32,939 nucleotides of DNA from an uncultured Halieaceae bacterium (lineage in GTDB: Bacteria > Pseudomonadota > Gammaproteobacteria > Pseudomonadales > Halieaceae), in assembly GCA_913045375.1 (NCBI GenBank), contig CAJWQE010000020.1, positions 1 through 32,939 on the forward strand, read 5' to 3'. Each line of letters starts with the position of its first letter. The first letter of the stretch is position 1. Shown piece by piece: positions 17,999-28,286 of this stretch. Below the pieces are notes generated by a model that worked only from the letters and a program-made list of their open reading frames with translations, was not told the origin of the DNA and did no database searches. The translations under genes were made by a program, and so were the position numbers.

Positions 17999-20848
17999 TC
18001 ACCCCAGAGCCGCTGAAATAAATGTTTCTTGTTCTTGCACGTGCAAGGCGGTGTAGCCTGCGGAAACAGATGCCGACGGAGTTCGTCCGACATAGCGGAG
18101 CTCAGCACCAAACATCGCCAATGAGACTAGCCGTCGCATAACATCCTGGATCGAGTACCACGCCCCCTGATTCATGGGTTCTTCCTGACACCACACGACG
18201 CTCGCCTCTCTTGGGTAAGTGCCCAAAATTTCCTTCAGTTGTGCCTCGGGCAACGGGTACAGCTGCTCAACCCGAATGAGGGCAACATGATCTGCACCAC
18301 GATCATCCCGTGCTGCGTCAAGGTCGTAGTAGACCTTGCCTGAGCACAAGACAACCCGCGTTACCGCTGTCTTATCGGTGACATGGGGGTCATCGATCAC
18401 AGGCTGGAATTGACCATTAGCAAGCTCATCCAGCGTGGACACGGCACTTTTATGTCGCAACAAACTCTTCGGCGACATAACGATCAGTGGCTTGCGTAGC
18501 GGCCTTATAGCTTGACGACGCAACATGTGGAACACCTGTGCCGGTGTGCTTGGGACACAGACCTGTATGTTCTCTTGTGCCGATAACTGGAGGTATCTTT
18601 CGAGGCGTGCTGATGAGTGCTCCGGGCCCTGTCCCTCGTAACCATGAGGCAACAACATGGTTAATCCACACAAGCGAGCCCACTTGTATTCACCGCTGGT
18701 AATGAACTGATCAATAACCACCTGGGCACCGTTGGCAAAGTCGCCAAACTGAGCCTCCCAAATGACCAAGCCCGTCGGTGACGTCGTGGCATACCCGTAC
18801 TCAAAGGCCAACACCGCCTCTTCCGACAGAAGCGAATCGTAAATGTTGAACTCAGCTTGCTGCTCAGAGATGTGCTGCAGAGGAATGTATGCCTCATGTT
18901 TGTTCTGAGCATGTAAGACCGCGTGTCTGTGGGAGAAAGTGCCTCGTCCGACATCCTGCCCTGTCATTCTGACAGGGTACCCGTCAGCCAGCAGTGTGGC
19001 GTAGGCGATGTTCTCAGCGAATCCCCAGTTAATCTCGAGTGCGCCCGCCGCCATTTTCCCGCGATCTTCGAGCAACTTTTTGACCTGGCGCTGAAGGGCA
19101 AATCCATCTGGTATCGTGCCCATGACTTCGGCCAACTCACGTAGACGCGACGTGTCGATCGATGTATCACAGGCCATATCCCAGCTGTGACCCAAATATG
19201 GCTTCCAGTCGACAAACAAATTCGTGTTGGGTTCCATCACGAGCTGCGTTACCAGGGGCTCCCCACGATCGAGCGACTCACGGTAACGCTCCATCAATGC
19301 CGCGTCTTCTTCAGCCGTCAGAACGTCCTCGCTAATCAAGCGCTGCGCGTACAAATCACGCGTGGAGGCATGCTGTTTAATAGTCGCATACATCATCGGC
19401 TGTGTTACGGACGGCTCGTCGGCTTCGTTGTGCCCGCGACGTCTATAACAGACGAGGTCAATGACGACATCTTTCTTAAACTGATTGCGGTAGTCGACAG
19501 CCAGTTGAGTGACAAAAACAACCGCTTCGGGGTCATCACCGTTAACGTGGAATATTGGCGCCTGAACCATCTTCGCGATGTCAGTACAGTACTCCGTTGA
19601 GCGCGCATCTTCCTGCCGACTGGTGGTAAATCCAACCTGGTTGTTAATCACAATGTGCAAGGTGCCGCCGGTCTTATACCCGCGGGTCTGGGACATTTGG
19701 AAGGTCTCCATGACTACACCTTGACCTGCGAATGCCGCATCGCCATGAATCACAATCGGCACAACAGTATCGCCATTAGGGTCCTCGCGACGGTCCTGGC
19801 GCGCCCGCACGGAGCCCTCCACCACAGGTGAGACGATTTCTAGGTGCGACGGGTTAAAGGCCAGTGCGAGGTGTACCTCACCGCCTGGCGTCATAATATT
19901 GGACGAGAACCCTTGATGATATTTCACATCGCCTGAGCCAAAGTAAGACGCGCGACCTTCAAACTCGTCGAACAATTCGCTGGGGTTTTTACCCAAGATG
20001 TTGACCAAGACGTTGAGACGGCCCCGGTGAGCCATCCCGATAACCACTTCTTTGGCGCCATAGCCACCAATGCGCTGAATCGCCTCGGACATCATCGGAA
20101 TAAGACTTTCGCCTCCTTCCAAACCAAATCGCTTTGTGCCCGGGTATTTGGATGCGAGGGACTTCTCCAGTCCCTCGGCCTTAATAAGACGTCGCAAAAT
20201 TGAGATTCGCCCTTCTCTATCGAGGGCGGGCGCTCCGCGCACCGACTCCATGCGACTCATAATCCAATGGCGCTCATCCGTGTTCACAATGTGCATGAAC
20301 TCGGCACCAATGGTGTTGCAGTAAGTCTTTTCCAAGGCAACTCGGATTTCAGCCAGCGAGGCATCGGCTTTACCGATGTAGAGGCTGCCGACCTGAAAGA
20401 CTGTGTCTAGGTCAGCCTCTGACAACTCGTGAAATTCAAGCTCTAAATCCGGCACTGGAGAACGCGGATGGAGGGATAAAGGGTCTAAGGTTGCCTTCTG
20501 GTGACCGCGCTGCCGGTAAGCAGAGATCATTTGAACGACGCGAACCTGCTTGCGCTCGTATTCCGTCGCCTGAGAGTCCTGGCTACGAGTCGCTTCGGTC
20601 CGCACGCGCATTTTGCTAATGCGCGCAAACTGAGCACGCAATACGGAGTGCGGCAAATCTCTCAGACTCGCCGTACTCGTCTCAACGCGTGGTAAACGAT
20701 CGAAGTAATCGCGCCACCCCGGCGGTACTTCATTTGGATCCTTTAAGTACGCCTCGTACAGGTCCTCTACGTAGGCGGCGTTTCCACCTGAGAGGTGAGA
20801 CGTACTTCGCTGCTGCTCCATGCTGGGTAGGTCTATCGACTTTGCCAT
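17999..20848 (-). CDS. sucA: 2-oxoglutarate dehydrogenase E1
   Basis: A 949-aa thiamine-diphosphate E1 component, decarboxylating 2-oxoglutarate. The N-terminal segment YVEDLYEAYLKDPNEVPPGW is the E2-binding region typical of SucA. Later landmarks are GMAHRGRLNVL, the ThDP-binding GDAAFAGQG, and the transketolase-type C-terminal half. An upstream in-frame ATG (20869) would add seven residues, but GGGGGAAG precedes the ATG at 20848, which I prefer. It is the first gene of sucAB-lpd-sucCD, separated from sdhB by a terminator, so it needs its own promoter; a dyad lies in the leader. Confidence 0.97.
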   Translation of the reverse strand: MAKSIDLPSMEQQRSTSHLSGGNAAYVEDLYEAYLKDPNEVPPGWRDYFDRLPRVETSTASLRDLPHSVLRAQFARISKMRVRTEATRSQDSQATEYERKQVRVVQMISAYRQRGHQKATLDPLSLHPRSPVPDLELEFHELSEADLDTVFQVGSLYIGKADASLAEIRVALEKTYCNTIGAEFMHIVNTDERHWIMSRMESVRGAPALDREGRISILRRLIKAEGLEKSLASKYPGTKRFGLEGGESLIPMMSEAIQRIGGYGAKEVVIGMAHRGRLNVLVNILGKNPSELFDEFEGRASYFGSGDVKYHQGFSSNIMTPGGEVHLALAFNPSHLEIVSPVVEGSVRARQDRREDPNGDTVVPIVIHGDAAFAGQGVVMETFQMSQTRGYKTGGTLHIVINNQVGFTTSRQEDARSTEYCTDIAKMVQAPIFHVNGDDPEAVVFVTQLAVDYRNQFKKDVVIDLVCYRRRGHNEADEPSVTQPMMYATIKQHASTRDLYAQRLISEDVLTAEEDAALMERYRESLDRGEPLVTQLVMEPNTNLFVDWKPYLGHSWDMACDTSIDTSRLRELAEVMGTIPDGFALQRQVKKLLEDRGKMAAGALEINWGFAENIAYATLLADGYPVRMTGQDVGRGTFSHRHAVLHAQNKHEAYIPLQHISEQQAEFNIYDSLLSEEAVLAFEYGYATTSPTGLVIWEAQFGDFANGAQVVIDQFITSGEYKWARLCGLTMLLPHGYEGQGPEHSSARLERYLQLSAQENIQVCVPSTPAQVFHMLRRQAIRPLRKPLIVMSPKSLLRHKSAVSTLDELANGQFQPVIDDPHVTDKTAVTRVVLCSGKVYYDLDAARDDRGADHVALIRVEQLYPLPEAQLKEILGTYPREASVVWCQEEPMNQGAWYSIQDVMRRLVSLAMFGAELRYVGRTPSASVSAGYTALHVQEQETFISAALG

Positions 20849-20897
20849 GCACACTTCCCCCGAAGTCATCTGCAGCGACTTATTGTTTGGTATGTGT

Positions 20898-20935
20898 CAC
20901 TGCATCTGGAGGAATATCTTACTCCCAACGCAGTG
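20898..20935. promoter_or_regulatory. 38-bp interrupted dyad in the sucA leader
   Basis: CACTGC (20898-20903) and GCAGTG (20930-20935) flank GGAG (20908-20911) and CTCC (20922-20925); all four arms share one exact centre between 20916 and 20917. Read on the minus strand, a possible -10 box TAAGAT (20921-20916) sits in the middle. This could be an operator for a dimeric regulator or an mRNA hairpin in the 5' leader. No matching known consensus comes to mind, so the role is inferred. Confidence 0.5.
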
Positions 20936-20966
20936 TTTTTCCCACGTTTTCAGAGCTTTTAGACAC

Positions 20967-20990
20967 AAAAAACGCCGCAAAAGCGGCGTT
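20967..20990 (-). terminator. rho-independent terminator after sdhB
   Basis: On the minus strand AACGCCGC (20990-20983) pairs with GCGGCGTT (20978-20971) around a TTTT loop, followed by T residues down to 20967. It lies 50 bases after the sdhB stop and separates the sdh and suc transcripts. Confidence 0.9.
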
Positions 20991-21040
20991 AATTTTACCT
21001 AATATGAATCTAGGTTATGGGATATATAACTTAACTCAAA

Positions 21041-21748
21041 TTAAGCAGCTCTATTCAAAAGCATCGTACGAATATGACCGATGGCACGCGTAGGATTGAG
21101 GCCCTTTGGACAGACATTCACACAGTTTTGAATGCCGTGGCACCGGAAAACGCTGAAGGGATCGTCTAGCTTCGCCAGACGCTCGTCCGTCGCCTGGTCG
21201 CGACTATCCGCCAAGAACCGATAGGCCTGTAGCAAGCCGGCAGGACCAACGAACCGATCCGGGTTCCACCAGAAAGACGGGCAACTTGTAGAGCAACAAG
21301 CGCAAAGTATGCACTCGTAAAGACCATCAAGCTTGGCTCTATCTTCGGGTGTCTGCAATCGCTCGATTGCGGGCGCTGGCGAATTATTCTGCAGATACGG
21401 CTCGATCTTCTCGTATTGCGCGTAGAAGAGGCTCATATCGACCACGAGGTCCCTCACAACAGGCAACCCGGGTAACGGGCGAATCACGAGCTTGTTGTTC
21501 TTTACGGCGTCAGATAATGGCGTAATACATGCAAGACCGTTCTTTCCGTTGATATTCAAGCCATCCGAACCACAAACGCCCTCTCGGCAACTGCGCCGAT
21601 AAGTAACGCTCGCATCATGCTCGGCTTTGATCATCTCGAGCACGTCCAGAACCATTAAATCCTTGCCGCCCGTTTCAACCTGGTACTCCTGCATCTGCGG
21701 AGCCGCATCAGTTTCTGGATTAAAACGGTAAACACTGACCTGCAACAT
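21041..21748 (-). CDS. sdhB: succinate dehydrogenase iron-sulfur subunit
   Basis: A 235-aa SdhB. The [2Fe-2S] cysteines are in CREGVCGSDGLN and the following GLAC; the [4Fe-4S] and [3Fe-4S] ligands are in CILCACCSTSCP and CHGIQNCVNVCPKG. It carries electrons from the SdhA flavin to the quinone site at the inner membrane. The WW in PSFWWN near the quinone site is conserved. AGGAGA precedes the ATG. It is last of sdhCDAB, 18 bases after sdhA. Confidence 0.98.
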   Translation of the reverse strand: MLQVSVYRFNPETDAAPQMQEYQVETGGKDLMVLDVLEMIKAEHDASVTYRRSCREGVCGSDGLNINGKNGLACITPLSDAVKNNKLVIRPLPGLPVVRDLVVDMSLFYAQYEKIEPYLQNNSPAPAIERLQTPEDRAKLDGLYECILCACCSTSCPSFWWNPDRFVGPAGLLQAYRFLADSRDQATDERLAKLDDPFSVFRCHGIQNCVNVCPKGLNPTRAIGHIRTMLLNRAA

Positions 21749-21766
21749 TACGTATCTCCTCGCAGA

Positions 21767-23530
21767 TTAGTAGGTGCGAACTTTCGGCTGGAAAGTATCG
21801 ACAGTTTTAGGGGTAAAGTTGACCGAACGCTTGCTGACTGCACGACCCTCACGGTGGTAAATCGAGTGACACAGCCACTCATCATCATTCCGCTCGGTGA
21901 AGTCCTCTCTCGCATGCGCACCACGACTCTCTTTACGCGCTTCCGCAACAATAGCGGTCGCTTCAGCTGTTTCAAACAGATTCTGCAGTTCGAGACACTC
22001 GACACGCGCCGTGTTGAACGCATTACTCTTGTCTTCCAGCTTCACGTTATCAATACGCTCTTTGAGATCATCGAGTTTCTTGATGCCTTCTTGCATGAAC
22101 TCACCCTTTCGGAACACACCAAAGTAGTTCTGCATGACGCCTTGAAGCTCTTTACGCAGCGCTGAGACGTTCTCACCATCGTTGCGCTCGTTCAGCGCAA
22201 CAAGTCGCTCATTCGCCGATTCGATGTCAGTTGCTGAGGCATCACGCATTTCAATACCTTGTCGCAAGGCGTCCTCGATAAACAACCCAGAGGCGCGACC
22301 AAATACCACCAGATCCAGCAACGAGTTACCGCCCAGTCGGTTTGCACCGTGAACGGATACACAAGCCACCTCACCACAGGCGTACAGGCCAGGAATTACC
22401 TGGTCATTACCGGCCGCATCGACGGTCAGCGCCTGCCCATGAATATTCGTGGGAATACCACCCATCATGTAATGGCAGGTAGGGACTACAGGAATAGGCT
22501 CTTTGACCGGATCAACATGAGCAAATGTGCGCGACAACTCACAGATACCCGGCAAGCGAGACTCAAGCACCTCTTCTCCGAGGTGATCAAGCTTCAACTT
22601 CACGTGGTCACCGTCAGGACCGCAACCGCGACCTTCCAGTATCTCAAGAATCATCGAGCGCGCGACCACGTCACGACCAGCCAAATCTTTAGCATTTGGC
22701 GCATAACGCTCCATAAAGCGCTCGCCGTCAGCATTAATCAGGTAACCGCCCTCACCACGACAACCCTCGGTAACCAGAGTGCCTGCACCATAGATACCGG
22801 TTGGGTGGAACTGCCACATTTCCATGTCCTGGACCGGCACACCTGCTCTCAGAGCCATGCCCACGCCATCACCCGTGTTAATGTGTGCATTCGTCGTAGA
22901 GGCGTAGATACGGCCCGCACCACCCGTTGCGAAAACGGTTGCTTTGGATTTCACGTAGACGGTCTCGCCGGTCTCAATACAAATCGCGATAACACCGACA
23001 ACGGCACCGTCCTGATTCTTGACAAGATCAGTCGCGAACCACTCATTGAAGAATACGGTCTCGTTCTTGACGTTGTTCTGATAAAGCGTGTGCAGCAACG
23101 CATGACCGGTACGGTCCGCCGCCGCACACGTTCGCGCCGCTTGGCCGCCCTCACCGAAATTCTTTGACTGTCCACCAAAGGGTCGCTGATAGATACGACC
23201 TTCCTCTGTTCGCGAGAACGGCAACCCCATGTGCTCGAGCTCAAAAATCGCCTCTGGGCCAACCGAGCACATGTACTCGATGGCGTCCTGATCACCGATG
23301 TAGTCACTGCCTTTTACGGTGTCGTACATGTGCCAGCGCCAATCGTCCTGTGGATCAGCGCTTGCAATAGCGCATGTAATACCGCCTTGAGCACTCACCG
23401 TGTGTGAGCGCGTCGGAAATACCTTTGAAATGACGGCTGTTTTGTAACCAGACTGAGCCAACTGGAGTGCCGCACGCATGCCTGCACCACCACCACCAAC
23501 GATGACTCCATCAAACGAGATCGTTCGCAT
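21767..23530 (-). CDS. sdhA: succinate dehydrogenase flavoprotein subunit
   Basis: A 587-aa SdhA, oxidising succinate to fumarate with covalent FAD. The dinucleotide motif [11 protein letters not shown] is followed by the FAD-linked histidine in [12 protein letters not shown] (about H43). The active-site stretch [21 protein letters not shown] and the C-terminal REDFTERND are canonical. An earlier in-frame ATG (23551) would add seven residues; GGGAGAAG upstream of 23530 and the usual short N-terminus favour 23530. The gap after sdhD is 39 bases. Confidence 0.98.
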   Translation of the reverse strand: MRTISFDGVIVGGGGAGMRAALQLAQSGYKTAVISKVFPTRSHTVSAQGGITCAIASADPQDDWRWHMYDTVKGSDYIGDQDAIEYMCSVGPEAIFELEHMGLPFSRTEEGRIYQRPFGGQSKNFGEGGQAARTCAAADRTGHALLHTLYQNNVKNETVFFNEWFATDLVKNQDGAVVGVIAICIETGETVYVKSKATVFATGGAGRIYASTTNAHINTGDGVGMALRAGVPVQDMEMWQFHPTGIYGAGTLVTEGCRGEGGYLINADGERFMERYAPNAKDLAGRDVVARSMILEILEGRGCGPDGDHVKLKLDHLGEEVLESRLPGICELSRTFAHVDPVKEPIPVVPTCHYMMGGIPTNIHGQALTVDAAGNDQVIPGLYACGEVACVSVHGANRLGGNSLLDLVVFGRASGLFIEDALRQGIEMRDASATDIESANERLVALNERNDGENVSALRKELQGVMQNYFGVFRKGEFMQEGIKKLDDLKERIDNVKLEDKSNAFNTARVECLELQNLFETAEATAIVAEARKESRGAHAREDFTERNDDEWLCHSIYHREGRAVSKRSVNFTPKTVDTFQPKVRTY

Positions 23531-23569
23531 CTCTTTGCTTCTCCCAAGCATACCTCGCTGTTGCGAGGC

Positions 23570-23929
23570 TTAACCCCAAATTACTTGTATTACCCAGATC
23601 GCATAGACCACAAGGGCCAGCACGACTGCGATTTGCAACACGGGACGCACGACGTTACCAATGGACCCGAGCATGTACTCGGTCAGGTAGTCAGTGAATA
23701 CAGTCCACAAACCGATCCATGCGTGCGACACGTACGCCCCGATCGCGAGCAAGGTAAAAACCTTCATTGCCGTCGTGTCGTGAAGCGCGCGCCACGAAGT
23801 GTAGTCAATCCCAGTAGCTATCTGGACACCAATAAACAAAAAATATGCGAGCAGGATGAGCGAACTAACGCGCTGTATCAGCCAGTCAGATAAACCATTG
23901 CGACTAAAGCTAGTGACCTGAGTTACCAC
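23570..23929 (-). CDS. sdhD: succinate dehydrogenase membrane anchor SdhD
   Basis: A 119-aa anchor subunit with three membrane helices (about 20-37, 54-77 and 91-114). The opening TSFSRNGLSDWLIQRVSS matches the SdhD N-terminus, and WTVFTDYL matches the quinone-site Asp-Tyr region of the family. An in-frame ATG at 23944 exists, but GGGGGA lies seven bases before the GTG at 23929, and the resulting N-terminus fits the family, so I choose GTG. It overlaps sdhC by seven bases, indicating coupled translation. Confidence 0.92.
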   Translation of the reverse strand: MVTQVTSFSRNGLSDWLIQRVSSLILLAYFLFIGVQIATGIDYTSWRALHDTTAMKVFTLLAIGAYVSHAWIGLWTVFTDYLTEYMLGSIGNVVRPVLQIAVVLALVVYAIWVIQVIWG

Positions 23930-24312
23930 AAGACAATCCCCCATGCGACTGCAGCCAAAGCGGATGCAACAAATAAGATGCGCGCGCCCAAAGCACCGCC
24001 TTTGAAATCTTCACCGATACCCATATCCATAATGAGATGGCGAATACCGGCAAGCGCGTGATAACTAAAGATCACAAGAAACGCCCACAGCGCAGCCTTA
24101 GCGCCTGTGCTCGAGAGCAGCGTGCCCAACTGATTGAAGCTCTCTTCCGAGGCGAGACTGGCATCTAGCGCCCAGACGAGTAAGACGCTGGACACAAACA
24201 ACAGAACTCCGGTGACACGATGCGAAATAGAGGCGTACGCTGTTACCGGAAGTTTGATGGTACTGATATCGAGATTGACAGGACGGTTGTCCTTGCTGCC
24301 GCGTGGTTTCAC
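23923..24312 (-). CDS. sdhC: succinate dehydrogenase cytochrome b556 subunit SdhC
   Basis: A 129-aa SdhC with the conserved RPVNLDISTIKLPVTAYAS start, SISHRVTG (quinone site), three membrane helices, and the heme b ligand H85 in SYHALAGIRH. It anchors SdhAB and passes electrons to ubiquinone. The start codon is GTG with GGGGG seven bases upstream. A strong promoter lies about 45 bases upstream. It is divergent from gltA. Confidence 0.95.
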   Translation of the reverse strand: MKPRGSKDNRPVNLDISTIKLPVTAYASISHRVTGVLLFVSSVLLVWALDASLASEESFNQLGTLLSSTGAKAALWAFLVIFSYHALAGIRHLIMDMGIGEDFKGGALGARILFVASALAAVAWGIVLW

Positions 24313-24356
24313 TTAATAGCCCCCAGAGCAATCGAGTGGTCTGAATTCGAGGCGTG

Positions 24357-24385
24357 AGTATATGTAGTCACTCCGCTACTGACAA
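24357..24385 (-). promoter_or_regulatory. sigma-70 promoter for sdhCDAB
   Basis: On the minus strand TTGTCA (24385-24380), a 17-base spacer, then TATACT (24362-24357). Each box differs from the consensus at one position and the spacing is ideal. The implied 5' leader is about 38 bases. It lies in the 191-base region between sdhC and gltA, so both TCA promoters share this control region. Confidence 0.8.
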
Positions 24386-24441
24386 ATTCATCTCGCAAAC
24401 TATGACCATCTGTCGTGTTTTATCTCCGCAATGTTGTAAAA

Positions 24442-24476
24442 TTGCTAGATTCAAAAGGCGCCGTTAAAGTAGCGCC
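24442..24476 (+). promoter_or_regulatory. possible gltA promoter within an inverted repeat
   Basis: TTGCTA (24442-24447) and TAAAGT (24465-24470), 17 bases apart, each match four of six consensus positions. The -10 candidate is enclosed by GGCGC (24457-24461) and GCGCC (24472-24476), an inverted repeat centred on it. The leader to the gltA ATG would be about 27 bases. The promoter is moderate; an operator role for the repeat is inference. Confidence 0.4.
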
Positions 24477-24503
24477 ACAAAAAACGAGGTCGGGGGACAC
24501 GTA

Positions 24504-25799
24504 ATGACAGGCAAGACAGCAAAGCTTTCCATTCCGCAAAGCGATAACAGCACGTTAGACATCGACTTACCTGTCTACGAAGGCTCATTGGGGCCTGACG
24601 TTATCGATGTGGCAAAGCTGACGTCTCAGGGCCACTTCACCTTTGACCCCGGCTTTACATCAACCGCCTCATGCGAATCTAAAATTACGTTTATTGATGG
24701 CGAGAAAGGCGTTCTTTTGCACCGGGGCTACCCTATCGAGCAACTCGCAGAGCAATCCGACTACCTCGAGACTTGCTACCTACTTCTTAACGGCGAATTG
24801 CCGAACGCTGAAGAGAAAAAAGCCTTCGTGGATATGGTGACGAACCACACCATGGTTCATGAGCAAATTCGAACGTTCTTCAATGGCTTCCGTCGTGACG
24901 CTCACCCCATGGCAATCATGTGTGGCGTTGTAGGCGCGCTGTCGGCGTTCTACCACGACTCGACTGACATCTCGGACCCTTACCATCGTGAGGTTGCTGC
25001 ATTCAGGCTGATTGCGAAAATGCCGACCATTGCCGCGATGAGTTACAAGTTCTCAATTGGTCAGCCCTTCATGTATCCGCGCAATGACCTCGATTACTCA
25101 GCTAACTTCCTGCATATGATGTTCGGCAATCCTTGCGAGCCTAGCGTGATTTCGCCAACCCTCGCACGTGCCATGGACCGCATCTTCCTGTTGCATGCAG
25201 ACCACGAGCAAAATGCTTCCACATCAACGGTTCGCCTTGCAAGCTCATCGCAGGCAAATCCTTTTGCTTGTATTGCCGCCGGCATTGCAGCGCTCTGGGG
25301 CCCATCACATGGTGGCGCCAATGAGGCGGTTGTGAAGATGCTCGACGAAATCGGTGATGTATCCAGAATTGATGAATTTGTTGCCCGCGCTAAAGACAAG
25401 AATGATCCCTTCCGTTTGATGGGCTTTGGCCACCGCGTGTATAAGAACTTCGACCCGCGGGCGAAGGTCATGAAGCAGGCTGCCGACGAGGTGTTGGCTG
25501 AGCTGGGCATTCAGGATGAGAACCTTGAAATCGCTAAACGACTTGAAGAAATTGCACTCAGCGATCCCTACTTCATCGAGAAGAAACTCTACCCTAACGT
25601 CGATTTCTACTCGGGCATCATCCTCAAAGCGCTGGGAATTCCAACTTCTATGTTCACTGTGATCTTTGCCGTCGGACGTACCGTGGGCTGGGTCGCTCAC
25701 TGGAACGAGATGATTGGCGGCACCTACCGTATCGGTCGTCCACGGCAGCTCTACACCGGCTATGAAGCTCGCGATTTTGTGTCTGTTGAGAATCGATAA
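24504..25799 (+). CDS. gltA: citrate synthase
   Basis: A 431-aa type II (hexameric, gammaproteobacterial length) citrate synthase, condensing acetyl-CoA and oxaloacetate. Catalytic regions are [24 protein letters not shown] and the aspartate in NVDFYSG. The N-terminal small beta domain (about 1-60) belongs to the NADH-regulated class, so NADH inhibition is likely by family. GGGGGA sits six bases before the ATG. Divergent from sdhC. Its TAA overlaps the start of the KAS III-type gene (TAATG). Confidence 0.98.
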   Translation: MTGKTAKLSIPQSDNSTLDIDLPVYEGSLGPDVIDVAKLTSQGHFTFDPGFTSTASCESKITFIDGEKGVLLHRGYPIEQLAEQSDYLETCYLLLNGELPNAEEKKAFVDMVTNHTMVHEQIRTFFNGFRRDAHPMAIMCGVVGALSAFYHDSTDISDPYHREVAAFRLIAKMPTIAAMSYKFSIGQPFMYPRNDLDYSANFLHMMFGNPCEPSVISPTLARAMDRIFLLHADHEQNASTSTVRLASSSQANPFACIAAGIAALWGPSHGGANEAVVKMLDEIGDVSRIDEFVARAKDKNDPFRLMGFGHRVYKNFDPRAKVMKQAADEVLAELGIQDENLEIAKRLEEIALSDPYFIEKKLYPNVDFYSGIILKALGIPTSMFTVIFAVGRTVGWVAHWNEMIGGTYRIGRPRQLYTGYEARDFVSVENR

Positions 25800-26932
25800 T
25801 GCAGACCGGTAATACCCGAGTAGTCATTTCGGGGGCGGGTCTCTTTACCCCTGCTGAGAGCGTGAGCAACCGCGAGCTGGTGGAGTCATTTAACGCTTGG
25901 GTTGATCACTACAATGCGGAGCATGCCGACGCGATCGCGGCGGGCGAGATGGAGCCTAAAGGTCACTCGAACGTCGAATTCATAGAAAAAGCCTCGGGCA
26001 TTAAATCGCGCTTCGTCATGAATAAAGCGGGCATCGTTGATCCCATGCGCATGATGCCGAGGCTGGAGCCTCGCTCCAACGATGAACCCTCGGTTATGTG
26101 TGAAATTGGTGTCGCTGCGGCGAAACAAGCCATGGAACAGGCCAATGTCACTGCTGAGGATATTGACGCTGTTCTTGTCGCTGCATCAAATATGGAGCGC
26201 GCCTATCCTGCGATGGCCATTGAGGTACAAGCGGAGTTGGGCATTAAGGGTTTTGCCTTCGACATGAATGTTGCCTGCTCATCGGCCACCTTTGGCATTC
26301 AGCAGGCCTACGACATGGTTGTGTCAGGTAATGCCCGCCGCGTCCTGATGGTCAACCCGGAAATATGCACCGGACACCTAAACTTCCGCGATCGTGACTC
26401 GCACTTCATTTTTGGCGATGTTGCAACAGCTGTCGTGATTGAGTCAGCCGAGCATTGTAGATCAGACCACGCGTTTGAGATTTTGGATACCAAGCTGCAA
26501 ACCATTTACTCAAACAACATTCGCAATAACTTTGGATTCTTGAACCGCGCGACCGAAGAAGGCGTGGGTCAAGTAGATAAGCTGTTTGTACAGGAAGGCC
26601 GAAAAGTCTTCCGCGAAGTGTGTCCTGCTGTTGCTGAGCAGATCACACAGCAGCTTGCCAAAATGGAAATCGAACCCGACTCGCTAAAGCGCATATGGCT
26701 GCACCAGGCCAATAAGAATATGAATGAGTTGATAGCGAAGAAGGTCCTAGGCCGTGAGCCTAGCGATGAGGAGTCACCGACGATCCTGGACGAATATGCC
26801 AACACGTCCTCCGCGGGATCTGTCATCGCCTTCAAGAAATACAACGAGGATTTCGAACCCGGTGATCTGGGCGTGCTCTCTTCATTTGGCGCCGGCTACA
26901 GTATTGGCTCTATTGTCCTGAAGCGGATCTAG
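25799..26932 (+). CDS. KAS III-type 3-oxoacyl-ACP synthase (PA3286-like)
   Basis: A 377-aa thiolase-fold condensing enzyme. The triad is complete: C160 in [11 protein letters not shown]302 in LHQANKN and N335 in ANTSSAGS. It is longer than FabH (about 320 aa) and closely resembles, from memory, the Pseudomonas PA3286 type, which condenses octanoyl-CoA with malonyl-ACP to give 3-oxodecanoyl-ACP, linking beta-oxidation to fatty acid synthesis. Chain-length preference here is inferred. The ATG overlaps the gltA stop, which suggests coupled expression. The stop TAG shares CTAG with the stop of the convergent hisC-like gene. Confidence 0.87.
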   Translation: MQTGNTRVVISGAGLFTPAESVSNRELVESFNAWVDHYNAEHADAIAAGEMEPKGHSNVEFIEKASGIKSRFVMNKAGIVDPMRMMPRLEPRSNDEPSVMCEIGVAAAKQAMEQANVTAEDIDAVLVAASNMERAYPAMAIEVQAELGIKGFAFDMNVACSSATFGIQQAYDMVVSGNARRVLMVNPEICTGHLNFRDRDSHFIFGDVATAVVIESAEHCRSDHAFEILDTKLQTIYSNNIRNNFGFLNRATEEGVGQVDKLFVQEGRKVFREVCPAVAEQITQQLAKMEIEPDSLKRIWLHQANKNMNELIAKKVLGREPSDEESPTILDEYANTSSAGSVIAFKKYNEDFEPGDLGVLSSFGAGYSIGSIVLKRI

Positions 26933-27993
26933 CCGTTTAGATACTCAGCCAGAGCGCTCAATAAACGCGCCTGCTGGTGTTTTGTGCCCACCGTAATACG
27001 GACCCAAGGCAGCAGGTCATCGCTAGACCAGCTTCGGACGAGAATATTTTGGCTCTTCAAATACTCGGTAAACGCTACGCCCGTATGTTCAGGGTGTGAC
27101 GCGAGGACAAAGTTAGCCTGGGACGGCAACACGGAGAAACCCAGCTGCGCGAGCCCTGCCGCCAGCTCGGCCCTATTTTCTTTCACGGCCGCTGACGCCT
27201 CGCTAAACCAGGCAGAGTCTGAAACCGCGGCGGTGGCGACGCATTGCGCATAAGCGTCAACAGGATACGAATTAAACGAGTCCTTTACTCGACGGAGTCC
27301 CTCCACAAGGTTGGCGTGTGCAAGCGCATAACCGACGCGCAAGCCTGCAAGCGCATGACTCTTGGAGAAGCTTCGGGTGATCAGCAAATTATCGTAATGG
27401 TTGATTAGGGAAACCGCGGACGCTGCACCAAAGCCAAAGTAGGCCTCATCGATTAGCACCAGACGATTGGGATTGTGTGCCACCAACCCCTCAATTGTTT
27501 CTAGTGGCAAGCTCAAACCCGTTGGCGCATTGGGATTGGGAAACACCACAGGACCCTCCCACGCCTTGAGTGCTTCAACATCAATCGAAAGATCAGAGTT
27601 CATGGGCACCTGATGTAATCCCTGCCCGAGCAACTTGGCCCATACTGGGTAGAAGGTATACGTCATAGCAGGCGCGGCAGGCACTTTATCGGTATCGGAC
27701 AGGAAGGCGGTCCACGCAAACGCCAACACTTCATCCGAGCCATTTGTCACCAGTACCTGACTAGAAGAAACGTTATTCGCTTTGGCAATTGCCTCGGTTA
27801 GAAGCCGCGAGGTTGGGTCTGGGTAACGTCGCAAACGCTCGACATCTAATTGCTGGCCCGCCAACACTGCCTCTGGAGAAGGTGCGAGCGCATGCTCATT
27901 GGTATTTAGCTTGATAACGTCGCTGTTCTGCGCCTGCTCACCCGGTGTGTATGGCGAAAGACGCTGCAGCGTGTCTGACCAGAGGCGGTGCAT
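26929..27993 (-). CDS. hisC: histidinol-phosphate aminotransferase
   Basis: A 354-aa fold-type I aminotransferase. K211 in [17 protein letters not shown] binds [10 protein letters not shown] (153-159) and IDEAYFGF carry the conserved asparagine, aspartate and tyrosine. It matches HisC, which makes histidinol phosphate, but relatives act on aromatic amino acids or in cobalamin synthesis, and no his genes are nearby. The frame continues upstream to 28071, but GGGG lies six bases before the ATG at 27993 and the usual HisC start (LSPYTPGE) follows, so I use 27993. Confidence 0.8.
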   Translation of the reverse strand: MHRLWSDTLQRLSPYTPGEQAQNSDVIKLNTNEHALAPSPEAVLAGQQLDVERLRRYPDPTSRLLTEAIAKANNVSSSQVLVTNGSDEVLAFAWTAFLSDTDKVPAAPAMTYTFYPVWAKLLGQGLHQVPMNSDLSIDVEALKAWEGPVVFPNPNAPTGLSLPLETIEGLVAHNPNRLVLIDEAYFGFGAASAVSLINHYDNLLITRSFSKSHALAGLRVGYALAHANLVEGLRRVKDSFNSYPVDAYAQCVATAAVSDSAWFSEASAAVKENRAELAAGLAQLGFSVLPSQANFVLASHPEHTGVAFTEYLKSQNILVRSWSSDDLLPWVRITVGTKHQQARLLSALAEYLNG

Positions 27994-28286
27994 GTATGAC
28001 CCCAATAAAAACAATCGTGGATGGCCGTCGTCGACCGATATCAGCGATCCGCACGAGATGCTGCGCCGCAAGTATATCTAAAAACAGCCTCGCACATTTG
28101 CCTGAACCGACTACCCATCGATCATCAACGGTATCTGGCCGAGAAAAGCCGTCATGAACGAACAATTCCCTGACCACAGGCTGTCTTAGCACGACTTAGA
28201 GCAGCGTTTAGGGGCAACGTGCAGCTACCCCATACTGGCAGGTGCATGGGTATTTATCGGGTTGGTATTGGATCTCCGATACTAGG
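27994..28286. other. intergenic region between phoR and hisC
   Basis: About 290 bases without a convincing gene. Just past the phoR stop, GTATTGG (28265-28271) pairs with CCGATAC (28276-28282) around ATCT, but no T run follows on the minus strand, so it is at best a weak or rho-assisted end signal. The hisC promoter should be here; I see no clear -35/-10 pair. Small open frames crossing it lack ribosome sites and recognisable proteins. Confidence 0.5.

Noticed and set aside
22259..23167. A 302-codon open frame on the plus strand opposite sdhA
   Set aside because: It is the antisense shadow of a highly conserved gene, has no ribosome site, and its translation is rich in Arg/Thr/His with no recognisable domain.
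27938..28192. An 84-codon minus-strand frame before hisC
   Set aside because: It overlaps the start of hisC in another frame, lacks a ribosome site and has no recognisable protein features.
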